Counted from the stretch's first letter, positions 1 to 7,645 are shown. The stretch is DNA of 16,575 bases from an uncultured Collinsella sp. (GCA_934655835.1 CAKUHM010000008.1:1-16575), one strand, 5' to 3'. The notes: a model not told the origin generated them from the letters alone. A program made the numbers and translations.

Positions 1-333
1 CAGCCGCTCACCTATGAGGAGCTACTGGTGCTGATCGAAAAGCTCATGCAGATCCATGCCGGCTACTTTGGCTGGACCCCTACGCTTGCCGAGAACGACT
101 TGGTGGACTTCCTCAAGATTGAGTTTGGCCGCGTGGGAGCCGACACGCACCTGACGCCCCGTGAGGTCATCCGCGACTTTATCGAGCTGCTCGACATTCT
201 GTGTCAAAACCCCGACGCCGACGTGGCCGAGCTACTGCAAAGCGTCGGCGGCGATGCGCTGGCACCGACAGCCGCAACAGACGGCACCGGCGCCGCAGGC
301 GACAACCGCAACTTCGCCGAATTCACCATCTAA
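1..333 (+). CDS. C-terminal fragment of BREX-type (DUF2791/BrxD-like) ATP-binding protein
   Basis: The window opens inside this gene: the frame is open from base 1, and about 110 codons remain before the TAA at 331-333. The visible segment is a helical C-terminus containing FGRVGADTHLTPREVIRDF followed by a run of helix-forming residues (IELLDIL) and a low-complexity Ala/Thr/Gly tail. From memory, the 'R.GADTHLTPREVIRDF' stretch is characteristic of the C-terminal part of DUF2791 proteins, annotated as BREX-system ATP-binding (BrxC/BrxD) proteins. The Walker motifs would lie upstream, outside the window. An internal GTG at 28 is not a plausible start because the protein-like sequence continues upstream of it. 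The next gene is an Lhr-like helicase on the same strand, which fits the helicase plus ATPase pairing of BREX type 2 (BrxD/BrxHI) and related cassettes. The family call rests on a short segment. Confidence 0.7.
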   Translation, partial: QPLTYEELLVLIEKLMQIHAGYFGWTPTLAENDLVDFLKIEFGRVGADTHLTPREVIRDFIELLDILCQNPDADVAELLQSVGGDALAPTAATDGTGAAGDNRNFAEFTI

Positions 334-370
334 CCTACCAAAAAGGGACAGGTTTATTTTGGTAGGTTTT
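334..370 (+). terminator. Stem-loop with GGGACAGG loop after the ATPase gene
   Basis: The perfect 10-bp inverted repeat CCTACCAAAA (334-343) / TTTTGGTAGG (357-366) starts at the base after the ATPase stop codon. It encloses a 13-nt loop containing GGGACAGG and is followed by TTTT (367-370). It looks like a rho-independent terminator or attenuator between the ATPase and helicase genes, although the stem is AT-rich. Two hairpins with the same loop core occur near 14450 and 15285, so this may be a dispersed repeat family used as a terminator. Confidence 0.6.
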
Positions 371-439
371 ATCTAGGCAAACGTTGAGGCAGCAATGCAG
401 CAAGCTGCTGCCAGCCGCGTTGAGAGATTCGTTTTTGAG

Positions 440-445
440 AGGAGG
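440..445 (+). promoter_or_regulatory. Shine-Dalgarno site fixing the helicase start at GTG 450
   Basis: A perfect AGGAGG lies 4 nt before GTG 450. The upstream in-frame TTG at 384 has no such site, and its extra 22 residues look non-coding, so the start is placed at 450. Confidence 0.75.
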
Positions 446-449
446 CCCC

Positions 450-2894
450 GTGAACGCTTTTGACCGATATGCTCCGTTTATCCAAGACTTCATCTACTCC
501 CACGATTGGGAAAGTCTGCGCTCTATCCAGGTTGCGGCAGCAGATGCAATCTTTAACACGCAAGACAATGTGCTCCTGACAGCATCCACGGCATCCGGCA
601 AAACCGAGGCGGCCTTCTTTCCCATCCTGACCGAGTTTTGGGAGAACCCGCCCGCGAGCGTGGGCGCCCTCTACATTGGCCCTCTCAAAGCGCTCATCAA
701 CGATCAGTTTGTACGCCTCAACGATCTGTGCGAAGAGGCCGATATCCCTGTCTGGCACTGGCACGGCGATGTCTCACAGTCGCATAAGGCCAAACTCATC
801 AAAAAGCCGAGCGGCATCTTGCAGATTTCGCCCGAATCACTCGAGGCGCTCCTGATCCACAAGCACATGGCGATCCCGCGCATGTTCTGCGACCTGCGCT
901 ATGTGGTCATTGACGAGGTCCACTCGCTCATGCGCGGTGACCGTGGCGGCCAGACGCTCTGTCTTATCGAGCGCCTTTCGCGCATGGCAGGCGTGCAGCC
1001 CCGCCGCATTGGCCTTTCGGCCACCATTGGAGACCCCGAGCGCACGGGCGCCTTCCTGTCGCAGGGGACGGGACGCGACTGCGTCATCCCCCGCTTTGAG
1101 GAACCGCGCCGCGTGTGGCGCATCTCCATGGAGCACTTCTACAACTCAGGCCCCCAGGCGCAGCAACGAGGATTTATGAGCGCAGGTCCGCAGGAAGCTG
1201 AGGTGCTCGCATGCGAGCGCATTGAGGCAGCGGCACCCGCGGCACTGCCCGCCGGCATCCAAGATATGCGCCACAGCGGACAGCTCACACAGGAGGAACG
1301 CCGCCAGCGTCGCGAGCGAGCGCGAGGCAAGGCCGCCCCTAAGGACCGTCGGACTTCCTCGGCTCCCGAGGGAGAAGTCGACATCCCGCGAGCGACCGAG
1401 CAGGCGCTGCTCAACCCCACCGATACCGCACCCGACAACGCCGATCCCGGCATGGGCTATATCTTTGAACATACCCGCGGCCGCAAGTGCCTGGTCTTTG
1501 CCAACTCGCGCGAGGAGGCAGAGGCCGTGTGCTCCATGCTGCGCAGCTACTGTGAGAACCGGCACGAGCCCGACCGCTTCCTGATCCACCACGGCAACCT
1601 CTCGGCATCGCTGCGCGAGACCGCCGAGGAGCTCATGCGCGACGAGGAACAGGCACAGACAACCGTCACCACCTCCACACTGGAGCTCGGTATTGATATC
1701 GGTCGCCTGGAGCGAGCGTTCCAGATCGACGCGCCGTTTACCGTCAGCTCCTTTTTGCAGCGCATGGGGCGTACGGGCCGCCGCGATCTTCCGCCCGAGA
1801 TGTGGTTTGTCATGCGCGAGGAAGAGCCCGAGCCGCGCACGATGATGCCCGAGACCATTCCCTGGAAGCTTCTACAGGGCATCGCGCTCGTACAACTCTA
1901 TCGCGAGGAAAAGTGGGTCGAGCCGCCCGAGCTCGATCGACTCCCCTACAGCTTGCTCTATCACCAGACCATGTCGACGCTCGCCAGCACCGGCGAGCTC
2001 ACGCCGGCCGAGCTTGCCCAGCGCGTGCTCACGCTCAGCTATTTCCATCGCGTCTCCGCCGATGACTACCGCGTGCTGCTGCGCCACCTCATTAAGATCG
2101 ACCACATCCAGGTCACCGAGGGCGGCGGGCTCATCGTGGGCCTCGCGGGCGAGCGCATCATCAACAACTTTAAGTTCTACGCCGTGTTCCAGGAGAACGA
2201 GGAGTTTACCGTCCGCAGCGAATCGGCCGAGCTGGGCACGATCGTCAACCCGCCACCACCCGGCGAGCGCATCGCCATCGCAGGGCACTGCTGGATCGTC
2301 GAAGAAGTGGACTGGAAGCGTCACACCGTCTTTGCCACGCAGGTCAAGGGCCGTGTGCCGGCCTACTTTGGCGACTGCCCTGGCGACATTAACACACATG
2401 TGCTCGAGCGCATGCGCCAAGCGCTCAACGAGCATGCGGCGTACCCATACCTTATGGGTAACGCGCGGGCACGTTTGGCGCAGGCTCGTCATACCGCCGA
2501 GATTTCGGGGGCGGAAACCAAGCCGCTCATTAACCTAGGCGGCGATACCTGGGTGCTCTTCCCCTGGCTGGGCAGCTACGCCTTTTTGGCGCTCGAGCGC
2601 ATGCTCAAGATTAAATGTGCCGCGGAGCTGGGCCTTCGCGGGCTCGATCCGTCACGCCCGTACTTTATGCAGTTTAAGATGAAGGCCGACGAGGAGACGT
2701 TCTTTGAGGTGCTCGCCGCCGAGGCCGAGAAGGACTTCGATCCCATCGAGCTCGTCTATCCTGGCGAGGTGCCTTACTTCGATCGTTACGACGAATTCGT
2801 TCCCGAGGAACTCGTGCGCAAAGGCTTTGCCGAAGGCGTTCTCGACATCGAAGGCATGAAGCAACGCGTCCTCGGCTGGCGCGACCACGCCTAA
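450..2894 (+). CDS. Lhr/BrxHI-like DEAD/DEAH-box ATP-dependent helicase
   Basis: This is an 814-aa superfamily 2 nucleic acid helicase. Visible motifs are Walker A TASTASGKT (44-52), motif II DEVH (155-158), motif III LSAT (189-192), LVFANSREEAE (348-358), the TSTLELGIDIG strand before motif VI, and motif VI QRMGRTGRR (437-445). The C-terminal half, with the VGLAGERIINNFKFYAVF stretch, resembles the Lhr C-terminal region. Lhr-like proteins unwind DNA or DNA/RNA hybrids; in BREX type 2 and related cassettes a homologue (BrxHI) accompanies a BrxD ATPase, which is the arrangement here. Residues about 232-333, between the two RecA-like domains, form a low-complexity charged insert rich in Ala, Arg and Glu. 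The gene converges on the spermidine-synthase-like gene 31 bp downstream. The helicase family is certain; its biological role is inferred from context only. Confidence 0.88.
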   Translation: MNAFDRYAPFIQDFIYSHDWESLRSIQVAAADAIFNTQDNVLLTASTASGKTEAAFFPILTEFWENPPASVGALYIGPLKALINDQFVRLNDLCEEADIPVWHWHGDVSQSHKAKLIKKPSGILQISPESLEALLIHKHMAIPRMFCDLRYVVIDEVHSLMRGDRGGQTLCLIERLSRMAGVQPRRIGLSATIGDPERTGAFLSQGTGRDCVIPRFEEPRRVWRISMEHFYNSGPQAQQRGFMSAGPQEAEVLACERIEAAAPAALPAGIQDMRHSGQLTQEERRQRRERARGKAAPKDRRTSSAPEGEVDIPRATEQALLNPTDTAPDNADPGMGYIFEHTRGRKCLVFANSREEAEAVCSMLRSYCENRHEPDRFLIHHGNLSASLRETAEELMRDEEQAQTTVTTSTLELGIDIGRLERAFQIDAPFTVSSFLQRMGRTGRRDLPPEMWFVMREEEPEPRTMMPETIPWKLLQGIALVQLYREEKWVEPPELDRLPYSLLYHQTMSTLASTGELTPAELAQRVLTLSYFHRVSADDYRVLLRHLIKIDHIQVTEGGGLIVGLAGERIINNFKFYAVFQENEEFTVRSESAELGTIVNPPPPGERIAIAGHCWIVEEVDWKRHTVFATQVKGRVPAYFGDCPGDINTHVLERMRQALNEHAAYPYLMGNARARLAQARHTAEISGAETKPLINLGGDTWVLFPWLGSYAFLALERMLKIKCAAELGLRGLDPSRPYFMQFKMKADEETFFEVLAAEAEKDFDPIELVYPGEVPYFDRYDEFVPEELVRKGFAEGVLDIEGMKQRVLGWRDHA

Positions 2895-2925
2895 GACCAG
2901 TCTTTTTGGGACGGGGCTCAATGAG

Positions 2926-3801
2926 CTAGTCGTGGAGCGGAATGCCGAGAAAGTCGATGTCGAAGGGCACGGCTTCGGTGAAGGTGTAGTCACCGTCGCT
3001 GGCGATGAGCAGATAGTTCTCCTCACCGCCAAACTCTGTATCGCCACAGGGAATCACCCAAGCGTGGTCGAACACCTCGAGCGCCGTGGCGGCACAATCG
3101 CGCAGGAACGTGACATCACTTCCCTCGTTCGCGCTCACGATGTTGGCAACGTAAATGCCACCAGTATTCAAGCTGCCCCGCACCAAACGGAGTGCCTCAA
3201 CGGTCGCCAGCTCACGCACGGGCTCGGCGCCGCCAAAGCAATCGCTCACAACCACGTCGTAGCGACGATGCCCAACGCTTGTCACGCCCAGGTACGAGCG
3301 CGCCTCGGCGGTAATCACCCGTAAGCGATCGCCTACCGTGCGCTCCAGCTCCTCCAAGTAGAACCAGCGACGCGCCAGACGCGTAATTTCGGCATCGTAC
3401 TCAATGACATCCATGCGCAGGCCCTCATGCGACATCAGCGCATACTTGGGATAGGCAAACCCGCCCCCGCCCAGCATAAGCATGCGGTCGATACCATGCC
3501 CGTAAGCATCACGCATTGCGTCCTCGGCCTCAAACACATCGTCAAATGCGCGATAGTACGCAAAGACCGGCTCCGCCCAACGCTCGCCAACGTAGCTCGC
3601 ACTTTGGTAGACGCCGCCCTGCACCAGCACACGGACCTCGTCACCGCTCTCATCGTGCACGCGTTTCACACGCGCCAACCCGTTGCGGGTTCGCGCAACC
3701 TGCAGACAGGCAGCACGAACAGCGACGGCAGCCGCACCGAGCGCCGCAGCTCCCAGGGCAACGCCGGCAACGACGCCGGCGGAAACACTCGGCTTGTTCA
3801 T
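2926..3801 (-). CDS. Membrane-anchored spermidine-synthase-like protein
   Basis: This 291-aa protein has the spermidine synthase/class I methyltransferase fold. It carries nucleotide-binding glycine loop LGGGGFAYPKY (110-120), acidic ligand-binding residue in VIEYD (132-136), and DVVVSDCFGG (182-191), the position of the catalytic Asp in aminopropyltransferases. A beta-domain-like stretch with a QS pair precedes the core (about 57-95), as in true spermidine synthases. Residues 7-32 are an Ala/Val/Gly-rich hydrophobic segment, so the protein is probably membrane-anchored, unlike cytosolic SpeE. Its ATG directly abuts the TAG of elp3, and its AAGGAG site lies inside the elp3 end, so the two are very probably co-translated. 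Substrate use is unknown: many SpeE-like proteins are not true spermidine synthases, and no decarboxylase partner is visible. Confidence 0.75.
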   Translation of the reverse strand: MNKPSVSAGVVAGVALGAAALGAAAVAVRAACLQVARTRNGLARVKRVHDESGDEVRVLVQGGVYQSASYVGERWAEPVFAYYRAFDDVFEAEDAMRDAYGHGIDRMLMLGGGGFAYPKYALMSHEGLRMDVIEYDAEITRLARRWFYLEELERTVGDRLRVITAEARSYLGVTSVGHRRYDVVVSDCFGGAEPVRELATVEALRLVRGSLNTGGIYVANIVSANEGSDVTFLRDCAATALEVFDHAWVIPCGDTEFGGEENYLLIASDGDYTFTEAVPFDIDFLGIPLHD

Positions 3802-5706
3802 CTAGAGCTCCTTTTGCAGATAGAGGCCATGGTCGTAAAAACCAAGGTGGCGATAGTACTCACGCGTGCCAATCGCGCTGATCACATTGATGTGTGTATA
3901 TCCCGCATCCTGAGCAATCTGGCACGCACGTTCCACGAGCGAACGTCCCAGACCGTGATGCTGAGCCGCCTGGCCCTGATCGCCCACACGCGCCGCCATA
4001 CCATACACGTGCACCTCACGAATCATCGCCTCGTCCGGCAACGTCGGCAGCTCGTCCGCATGCGCGGCAACAAACGCGCGATCGGGCAGCGACAGGCGCA
4101 AAAAGCCGGCGATCTTGCCCTCGGGCGTCACCCACTGCAAAAAGCGCTCGCTCGTCACCGGCGTCTCGTAAGCAACCTCATCAAGAGAGAGTTCATCCAA
4201 ATCGGCACCCGCGGTGCTGATCTCGCGATAGCGAATCTCACGCACCTTTGCGCCCTCGCCACGGGCTGCCAAGCGATTCTCAACGAGCTGACGCAGGTTG
4301 GGTTTCTTGTTGCCCACCATGATGTCGTCGGAACTAAAGTCGCGAATCATACGGCTGATACGGCAAAACGCCGGTGTCACCACAATGTCGTCGGCCAATA
4401 CGTCGAGCAGCTCATCCTCGGTATAGGGACGCCACTCGCCTCGTTCGTAACAGCCCACCAGACGCGAGCCCTCAATGAGCGCGCACGGGTAGACCTTGAC
4501 CTCGTCGGGCATAAAGGCGCCCTCGGTCATAAAGCGCTCGTAGTCGAGCTTGTCTCCCTCGGGTGTGGCGCCCAGCAAGTTGAGCATAAAGTGTGCATGG
4601 ATCTTAAAGCCAAACAGCCTTGCAAGCGAAAACGCACGCTCTATCTGGGCCACCGTAATGCGACGCTCGTTAATGTCGAGCAGGTGCTGGTCGAGGCTCT
4701 GAATACCCATCTGAATCTTGGTGCAGCCCAAACGACGGATGAGCGTGAGAGCCTGCGGCGTTACAGCATCGGGACGCGTCTCGATGACGAGCCCCACCAC
4801 GCGATGCTTCGCCGTCTCGTTGATGCGCTGCTGACGTTCAAGCTCCTCCAACGTAGCTGTCTGCCACTCGGCGACCTCGCCCCACGGCGTACCGGGACCG
4901 TACAGACGACGCACCGCGCGGTTATAGCCGCCCACGGCAGCATCCACACGCTCCTGCTCGTCGGCAACGCCGGCAGCAAGCTCAGCCTCATCGATCGCAA
5001 TGCCGGCGGCCCGATAGTGCTCGCGACGCTCCGCCACCACCGGCGGCAGAGCGTCGGCAGGAGCGTCATCGAGCAGGCGCCCCGCCTCGGCACGGCTAAT
5101 ACCCGGGCGCGCCAGCATGGGATTAGCCGCCACACCGGCGACGGCATCGTCGTTGAGCGCACGGAAGAGCTCCGACATAAACCACGTCTGATAGCCTTGC
5201 GGATAGTCACTCCAGGTGCCACCGAGCACGATGAGCTCAATCTTGTCAGTCGCATGACCCATCTGCGAAAGCGCGGTCAAACGGGCGCTCACCTGCAGAT
5301 ATGGATCGAAGCAGTTTTGCTCTGCACGGGCACACGCCGGCTCGGCATGTAAATAGCTTTTGGGCATGCGCAGATCGTTGGGGCAAAACAGGCAATCGCC
5401 CGAGCACGGCCACGGCTTGGTGATGACGGTAATGGTTGCCACGCCCGAAGCCGTGCGACGAGGCTTCATACGCAGCACCTGCAGCAGTTGACGTTCCAGC
5501 TCGGCATCGACATTCCACCCAGCCCAACGAGCCGGCTCCTCGCGTTTCACCCGCTGGTAGAACGGCAGCAGACGGCGCTTGGCCAAATCGCGTTTGTCGG
5601 CACCCTCACGGCGCGCCTCGGCATGTATCAGTTTGACGAGCGCTTTGTCATCCACGGTCTCGCCGCGACGCAGAGCCTCGAGTATGTTCAAGATAATCTG
5701 TTCCAT
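3802..5706 (-). CDS. elp3: Elp3-family tRNA U34 modification radical SAM/GNAT enzyme
   Basis: This 634-aa protein has the full bacterial/archaeal Elp3 layout. An N-terminal helical region (1-90) precedes a radical SAM core with the cluster motif CSGDCLFC (C101, C105, C108) and the family-typical NDLRMPKSYL. Further core blocks follow (KIQMGIQSLD, HAHFMLNLLGATPEGD), then a C-terminal GNAT acetyltransferase domain (about 490-634) with GLGRSLVERA and a tail ending in GFYDHGLYLQKEL. Elp3 uses SAM and acetyl-CoA to place a carboxymethyl-type group on C5 of wobble uridine 34. Bacterial members act without the eukaryotic Elongator complex. The ATG at 5706 has only a G-run (GGGGG) as a possible ribosome site, and TACAAT lies 6 nt upstream of the ATG, so a leaderless transcript or coupling to the upstream gene is possible. 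It is co-translated with the spermidine-synthase-like gene. Confidence 0.92.
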   Translation of the reverse strand: MEQIILNILEALRRGETVDDKALVKLIHAEARREGADKRDLAKRRLLPFYQRVKREEPARWAGWNVDAELERQLLQVLRMKPRRTASGVATITVITKPWPCSGDCLFCPNDLRMPKSYLHAEPACARAEQNCFDPYLQVSARLTALSQMGHATDKIELIVLGGTWSDYPQGYQTWFMSELFRALNDDAVAGVAANPMLARPGISRAEAGRLLDDAPADALPPVVAERREHYRAAGIAIDEAELAAGVADEQERVDAAVGGYNRAVRRLYGPGTPWGEVAEWQTATLEELERQQRINETAKHRVVGLVIETRPDAVTPQALTLIRRLGCTKIQMGIQSLDQHLLDINERRITVAQIERAFSLARLFGFKIHAHFMLNLLGATPEGDKLDYERFMTEGAFMPDEVKVYPCALIEGSRLVGCYERGEWRPYTEDELLDVLADDIVVTPAFCRISRMIRDFSSDDIMVGNKKPNLRQLVENRLAARGEGAKVREIRYREISTAGADLDELSLDEVAYETPVTSERFLQWVTPEGKIAGFLRLSLPDRAFVAAHADELPTLPDEAMIREVHVYGMAARVGDQGQAAQHHGLGRSLVERACQIAQDAGYTHINVISAIGTREYYRHLGFYDHGLYLQKEL

Positions 5707-5712
5707 GCCCCC

Positions 5713-5718
5713 ATTGTA
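5713..5718 (-). promoter_or_regulatory. Possible -10 box immediately upstream of elp3
   Basis: On the minus strand TACAAT (5 of 6 consensus bases) lies 6 nt before the elp3 ATG, and no strong -35 is visible. If used, transcription would begin at or very near the ATG. A GC-rich stem (about 5730-5740 with 5743-5753, one wobble pair) sits just upstream and might end transcripts of the DUF4097 gene, but it lacks a T-run. Confidence 0.3.
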
Positions 5719-5802
5719 AAGGCAAAGGAGCCGGAGCCGATCTCGGCTTCGGCGCCTTCATCAAACAGCGCGTCTATATCTTCGCCTAGGCTTTCGTCTG
5801 CC

Positions 5803-6705
5803 TCAATACTCCGAATCAAACGACATGTCGCCCGAACCGACCTCAAAACGATACGTGGCAGACTTGTCACCGTTATCGAATTCAAGATTCAAAATGGTCT
5901 CGCCGTCGTAGCCAAGCGGAAGGAAATCGCTCTCGAAGTCGCCGCTGCCCAAGGTGAGGCTCGCCTTAAAGCCCGTCGAGTTCGGAACCGTCATCTCCAC
6001 ATCGCCCGAGCCCACACTCACGTCCATCGAGTTCGCGGGGGCCTGATTCAGCGCAAACGACACATCGCCCGCTCCGACCTCAGCGCTGAGCGCATCCATC
6101 ACGCTGCCCGTAAACTCCACATCTCCCGAACCCAGGAAAAGTTCGAAACCATCACAGATGACACCGACGATCTGCAGATCACCAGAGCCCACGTGCGCGT
6201 TGACTCCCTTCAGGTGTTCGGCAACACGGCGCGGCAGCTCGACCGTAACCGCGCGGTCGATTGCCTTACCGTCATCACTTCCAAACTGGGAAACCTTGAG
6301 TGTCGAGTCTTCAACGGATGCGATGTTTTGCGTCGCGGCCTTGGAGGAATCCACACCCTTGGCAACGCGCCCCCGTTCAATAACGCGAACCTTGTTGCCA
6401 TCAACAACCTTGACATCTACCGTAGCCGCATTGATATCAAAATCGAGGTAACGAAACTCATCGGCATCGAAGGTCGTACTCGAAAGCTGCTGAGGCTGAG
6501 CGGAGTAGTCGTCATCGTTAAATAAATCGTCTTCGTCGAGCGTGTCATCCATTCCAGGCAAGTCGGACGCAATATCGCCGAGACCCCATGGTCCATCATA
6601 ATGAAGCAATGTCCGCGAAATACCAAAGACAAGTCCGATGATGAGCACAAACGCTCCGATACCAACGCCCAAGCGCACCTTGGATTCATGTGAGAGCTTC
6701 ATCAT
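5803..6705 (-). CDS. DUF4097-type membrane-anchored beta-repeat protein
   Basis: This 300-aa protein starts with a short charged stretch and one membrane segment (about 11-32, VGIGAFVLIIGLVFGI). An acidic linker (43-66) and an extracellular repeat region follow. The motif G-S/A-G-D recurs at residues 173, 192, 211, 232, 253 and 290, at spacings of 19-21 except the last, each ending a short beta strand. This is the pattern of DUF4097 'putative adhesin' beta-helix-like domains. Its ATG overlaps the TGA of the HTH regulator by 4 bp (ATGA), so the two are co-translated. DUF4097 proteins often accompany membrane-linked regulators that respond to envelope conditions; that role is inferred. Just past its stop another frame continues with a further GSGS motif, hinting at a frameshifted tail. 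Confidence 0.75.
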   Translation of the reverse strand: MMKLSHESKVRLGVGIGAFVLIIGLVFGISRTLLHYDGPWGLGDIASDLPGMDDTLDEDDLFNDDDYSAQPQQLSSTTFDADEFRYLDFDINAATVDVKVVDGNKVRVIERGRVAKGVDSSKAATQNIASVEDSTLKVSQFGSDDGKAIDRAVTVELPRRVAEHLKGVNAHVGSGDLQIVGVICDGFELFLGSGDVEFTGSVMDALSAEVGAGDVSFALNQAPANSMDVSVGSGDVEMTVPNSTGFKASLTLGSGDFESDFLPLGYDGETILNLEFDNGDKSATYRFEVGSGDMSFDSEY

Positions 6706-7424
6706 TCATCACCTTCTTTGGCACTCGGCTCAGCGGTGGTCGAGGCAGTCATGTCAGTGTCAACCGCAGCGGAAACATCCTGCACCTGAGTCCTGGCCGC
6801 CACCGGCGCAGACCCAACCTGGATATCCCCGCGCGCCCAATCGCCATCGAGCGCACGTGCCACCCAGTGATAGATGGGAATCGTAAAGAAGATCAGCGCG
6901 GCAAAGGGGCCGGCACCAAAGAGGAACATCAGCAAAAAGAACAGCAGCCAGCACACGGCCCAATACGGGAACGACTGGAACGGACCCTTCATCGGAGTCG
7001 GATTGACCGCACCGCCGCCCGTCGCCTGCGCCGTCGCGGCATTGGCGGCCTGCGCACTCCAACTTGCCGCCTGGGCCGCCTTGGCCGCGGCGTCACTCGC
7101 CTGCGTTGCCGCCTCGGTAGCTCGCGCTGCGGCCTCGTGGGTGCGGGCACGTTCCGCTGCCTCGGCCTCGCGCTGACGGGCGCGGTCCTCGTTCTCAAAC
7201 TCGATATCGTCCTCGATCTCGTCGCTCGGATTGAGCAGCTCGTCTAGACTCACGCCATAGAGCTTGGCGAGCGAGATCAGATTCTCGGTATCGGGCGAGC
7301 TCTCCGCGCGTTCCCATTTACTGACCGCCTGGCGCGACAGCCCCAGCTTTCGCGCTAGCCCCTCTTGGCTAAAGCCCTTACTGCGACGAAGGTCGGCGAG
7401 CCGCTGCGCAGTTTCTACATTCAT
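6702..7424 (-). CDS. Membrane-anchored XRE-family HTH transcriptional regulator
   Basis: This 240-aa protein has an N-terminal Cro/C1-type helix-turn-helix (about 5-60) with the typical sequence FSQEGLARKLGLSRQAVSKWE. An acidic linker (66-80) and an Ala-rich, probably coiled-coil stretch (80-134) follow. One or two membrane segments (about 153-190, AVCWLLFFLLMFLFG and ALIFFTIPIYHWVA) and a polar tail complete it. DNA binding at the inner face of the membrane with signal sensing through the membrane segments is inferred. The start at 7424 is set by AGGAGG 4 nt upstream and by alignment with family N-termini; a longer frame upstream to 7673 runs through apparent promoter DNA. Its TGA overlaps the DUF4097 start, and it diverges from the methyltransferase gene, so it may regulate itself and that gene. 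Confidence 0.85.
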   Translation of the reverse strand: MNVETAQRLADLRRSKGFSQEGLARKLGLSRQAVSKWERAESSPDTENLISLAKLYGVSLDELLNPSDEIEDDIEFENEDRARQREAEAAERARTHEAAARATEAATQASDAAAKAAQAASWSAQAANAATAQATGGGAVNPTPMKGPFQSFPYWAVCWLLFFLLMFLFGAGPFAALIFFTIPIYHWVARALDGDWARGDIQVGSAPVAARTQVQDVSAAVDTDMTASTTAEPSAKEGDE

Positions 7425-7473
7425 GGTTCCTCCTATGCTTTTGCCAGCCGTGCCGCCGGACCGTTTTGTTCTT

Positions 7474-7571
7474 AAGGCGCCTTGCACAGTTAAAAATCTA
7501 TCCGTCACCGCCAAAAACATGCCACCTATTCTAGTGAGATTTTTGACAACCGGCGGTTGCGGGCGCATATG
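7474..7571. promoter_or_regulatory. Divergent regulatory region with palindromes and a consensus -35
   Basis: Between the HTH regulator (leftward) and the methyltransferase (rightward) lie a perfect palindrome AAGGCGCCTT (7474-7483) and a 13-bp palindrome CAACCG-G-CGGTTG (7547-7559). The latter overlaps a consensus plus-strand -35 TTGACA (7543-7548), which is 17 bp from a poor -10 CATATG (7566-7571). Read on the other strand the same site gives TTGTCA, so it could serve either direction. The palindromes are candidate operators for the HTH regulator, which is unproven. Confidence 0.35.
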
Positions 7572-7615
7572 AGCTGCGGAAATGTGTCCAAACAAAGCAA
7601 TGACCCGCCGCTTGG

Positions 7616-7645
7616 TTGTCCCCGTTGCGGCGTTAACGGTAGTAT
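7616..7645 (+). promoter_or_regulatory. Candidate promoter of the methyltransferase gene
   Basis: TTGTCC (7616-7621) and TAGTAT (7640-7645) are 18 bp apart, giving a predicted 5' leader of about 40 nt before the GTG at 7692. Confidence 0.4.

Noticed and set aside
2895..2925. Terminator between the convergent Lhr-like helicase and spermidine-synthase-like genes
   Set aside because: There is a T5 run and a tiny GCTCA/TGAGC palindrome in 31 bp, but no stem of useful length before the T-run.
3427..5352. A 641-codon plus-strand open frame opposite elp3
   Set aside because: Its translation is rich in His, Arg and Thr without domain character, and it is the antisense shadow of the well-supported elp3 gene in GC-rich DNA.
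5488..6525. A 345-codon plus-strand open frame across the elp3 start and the DUF4097 gene
   Set aside because: It crosses two convincing minus-strand genes and has no domain features.
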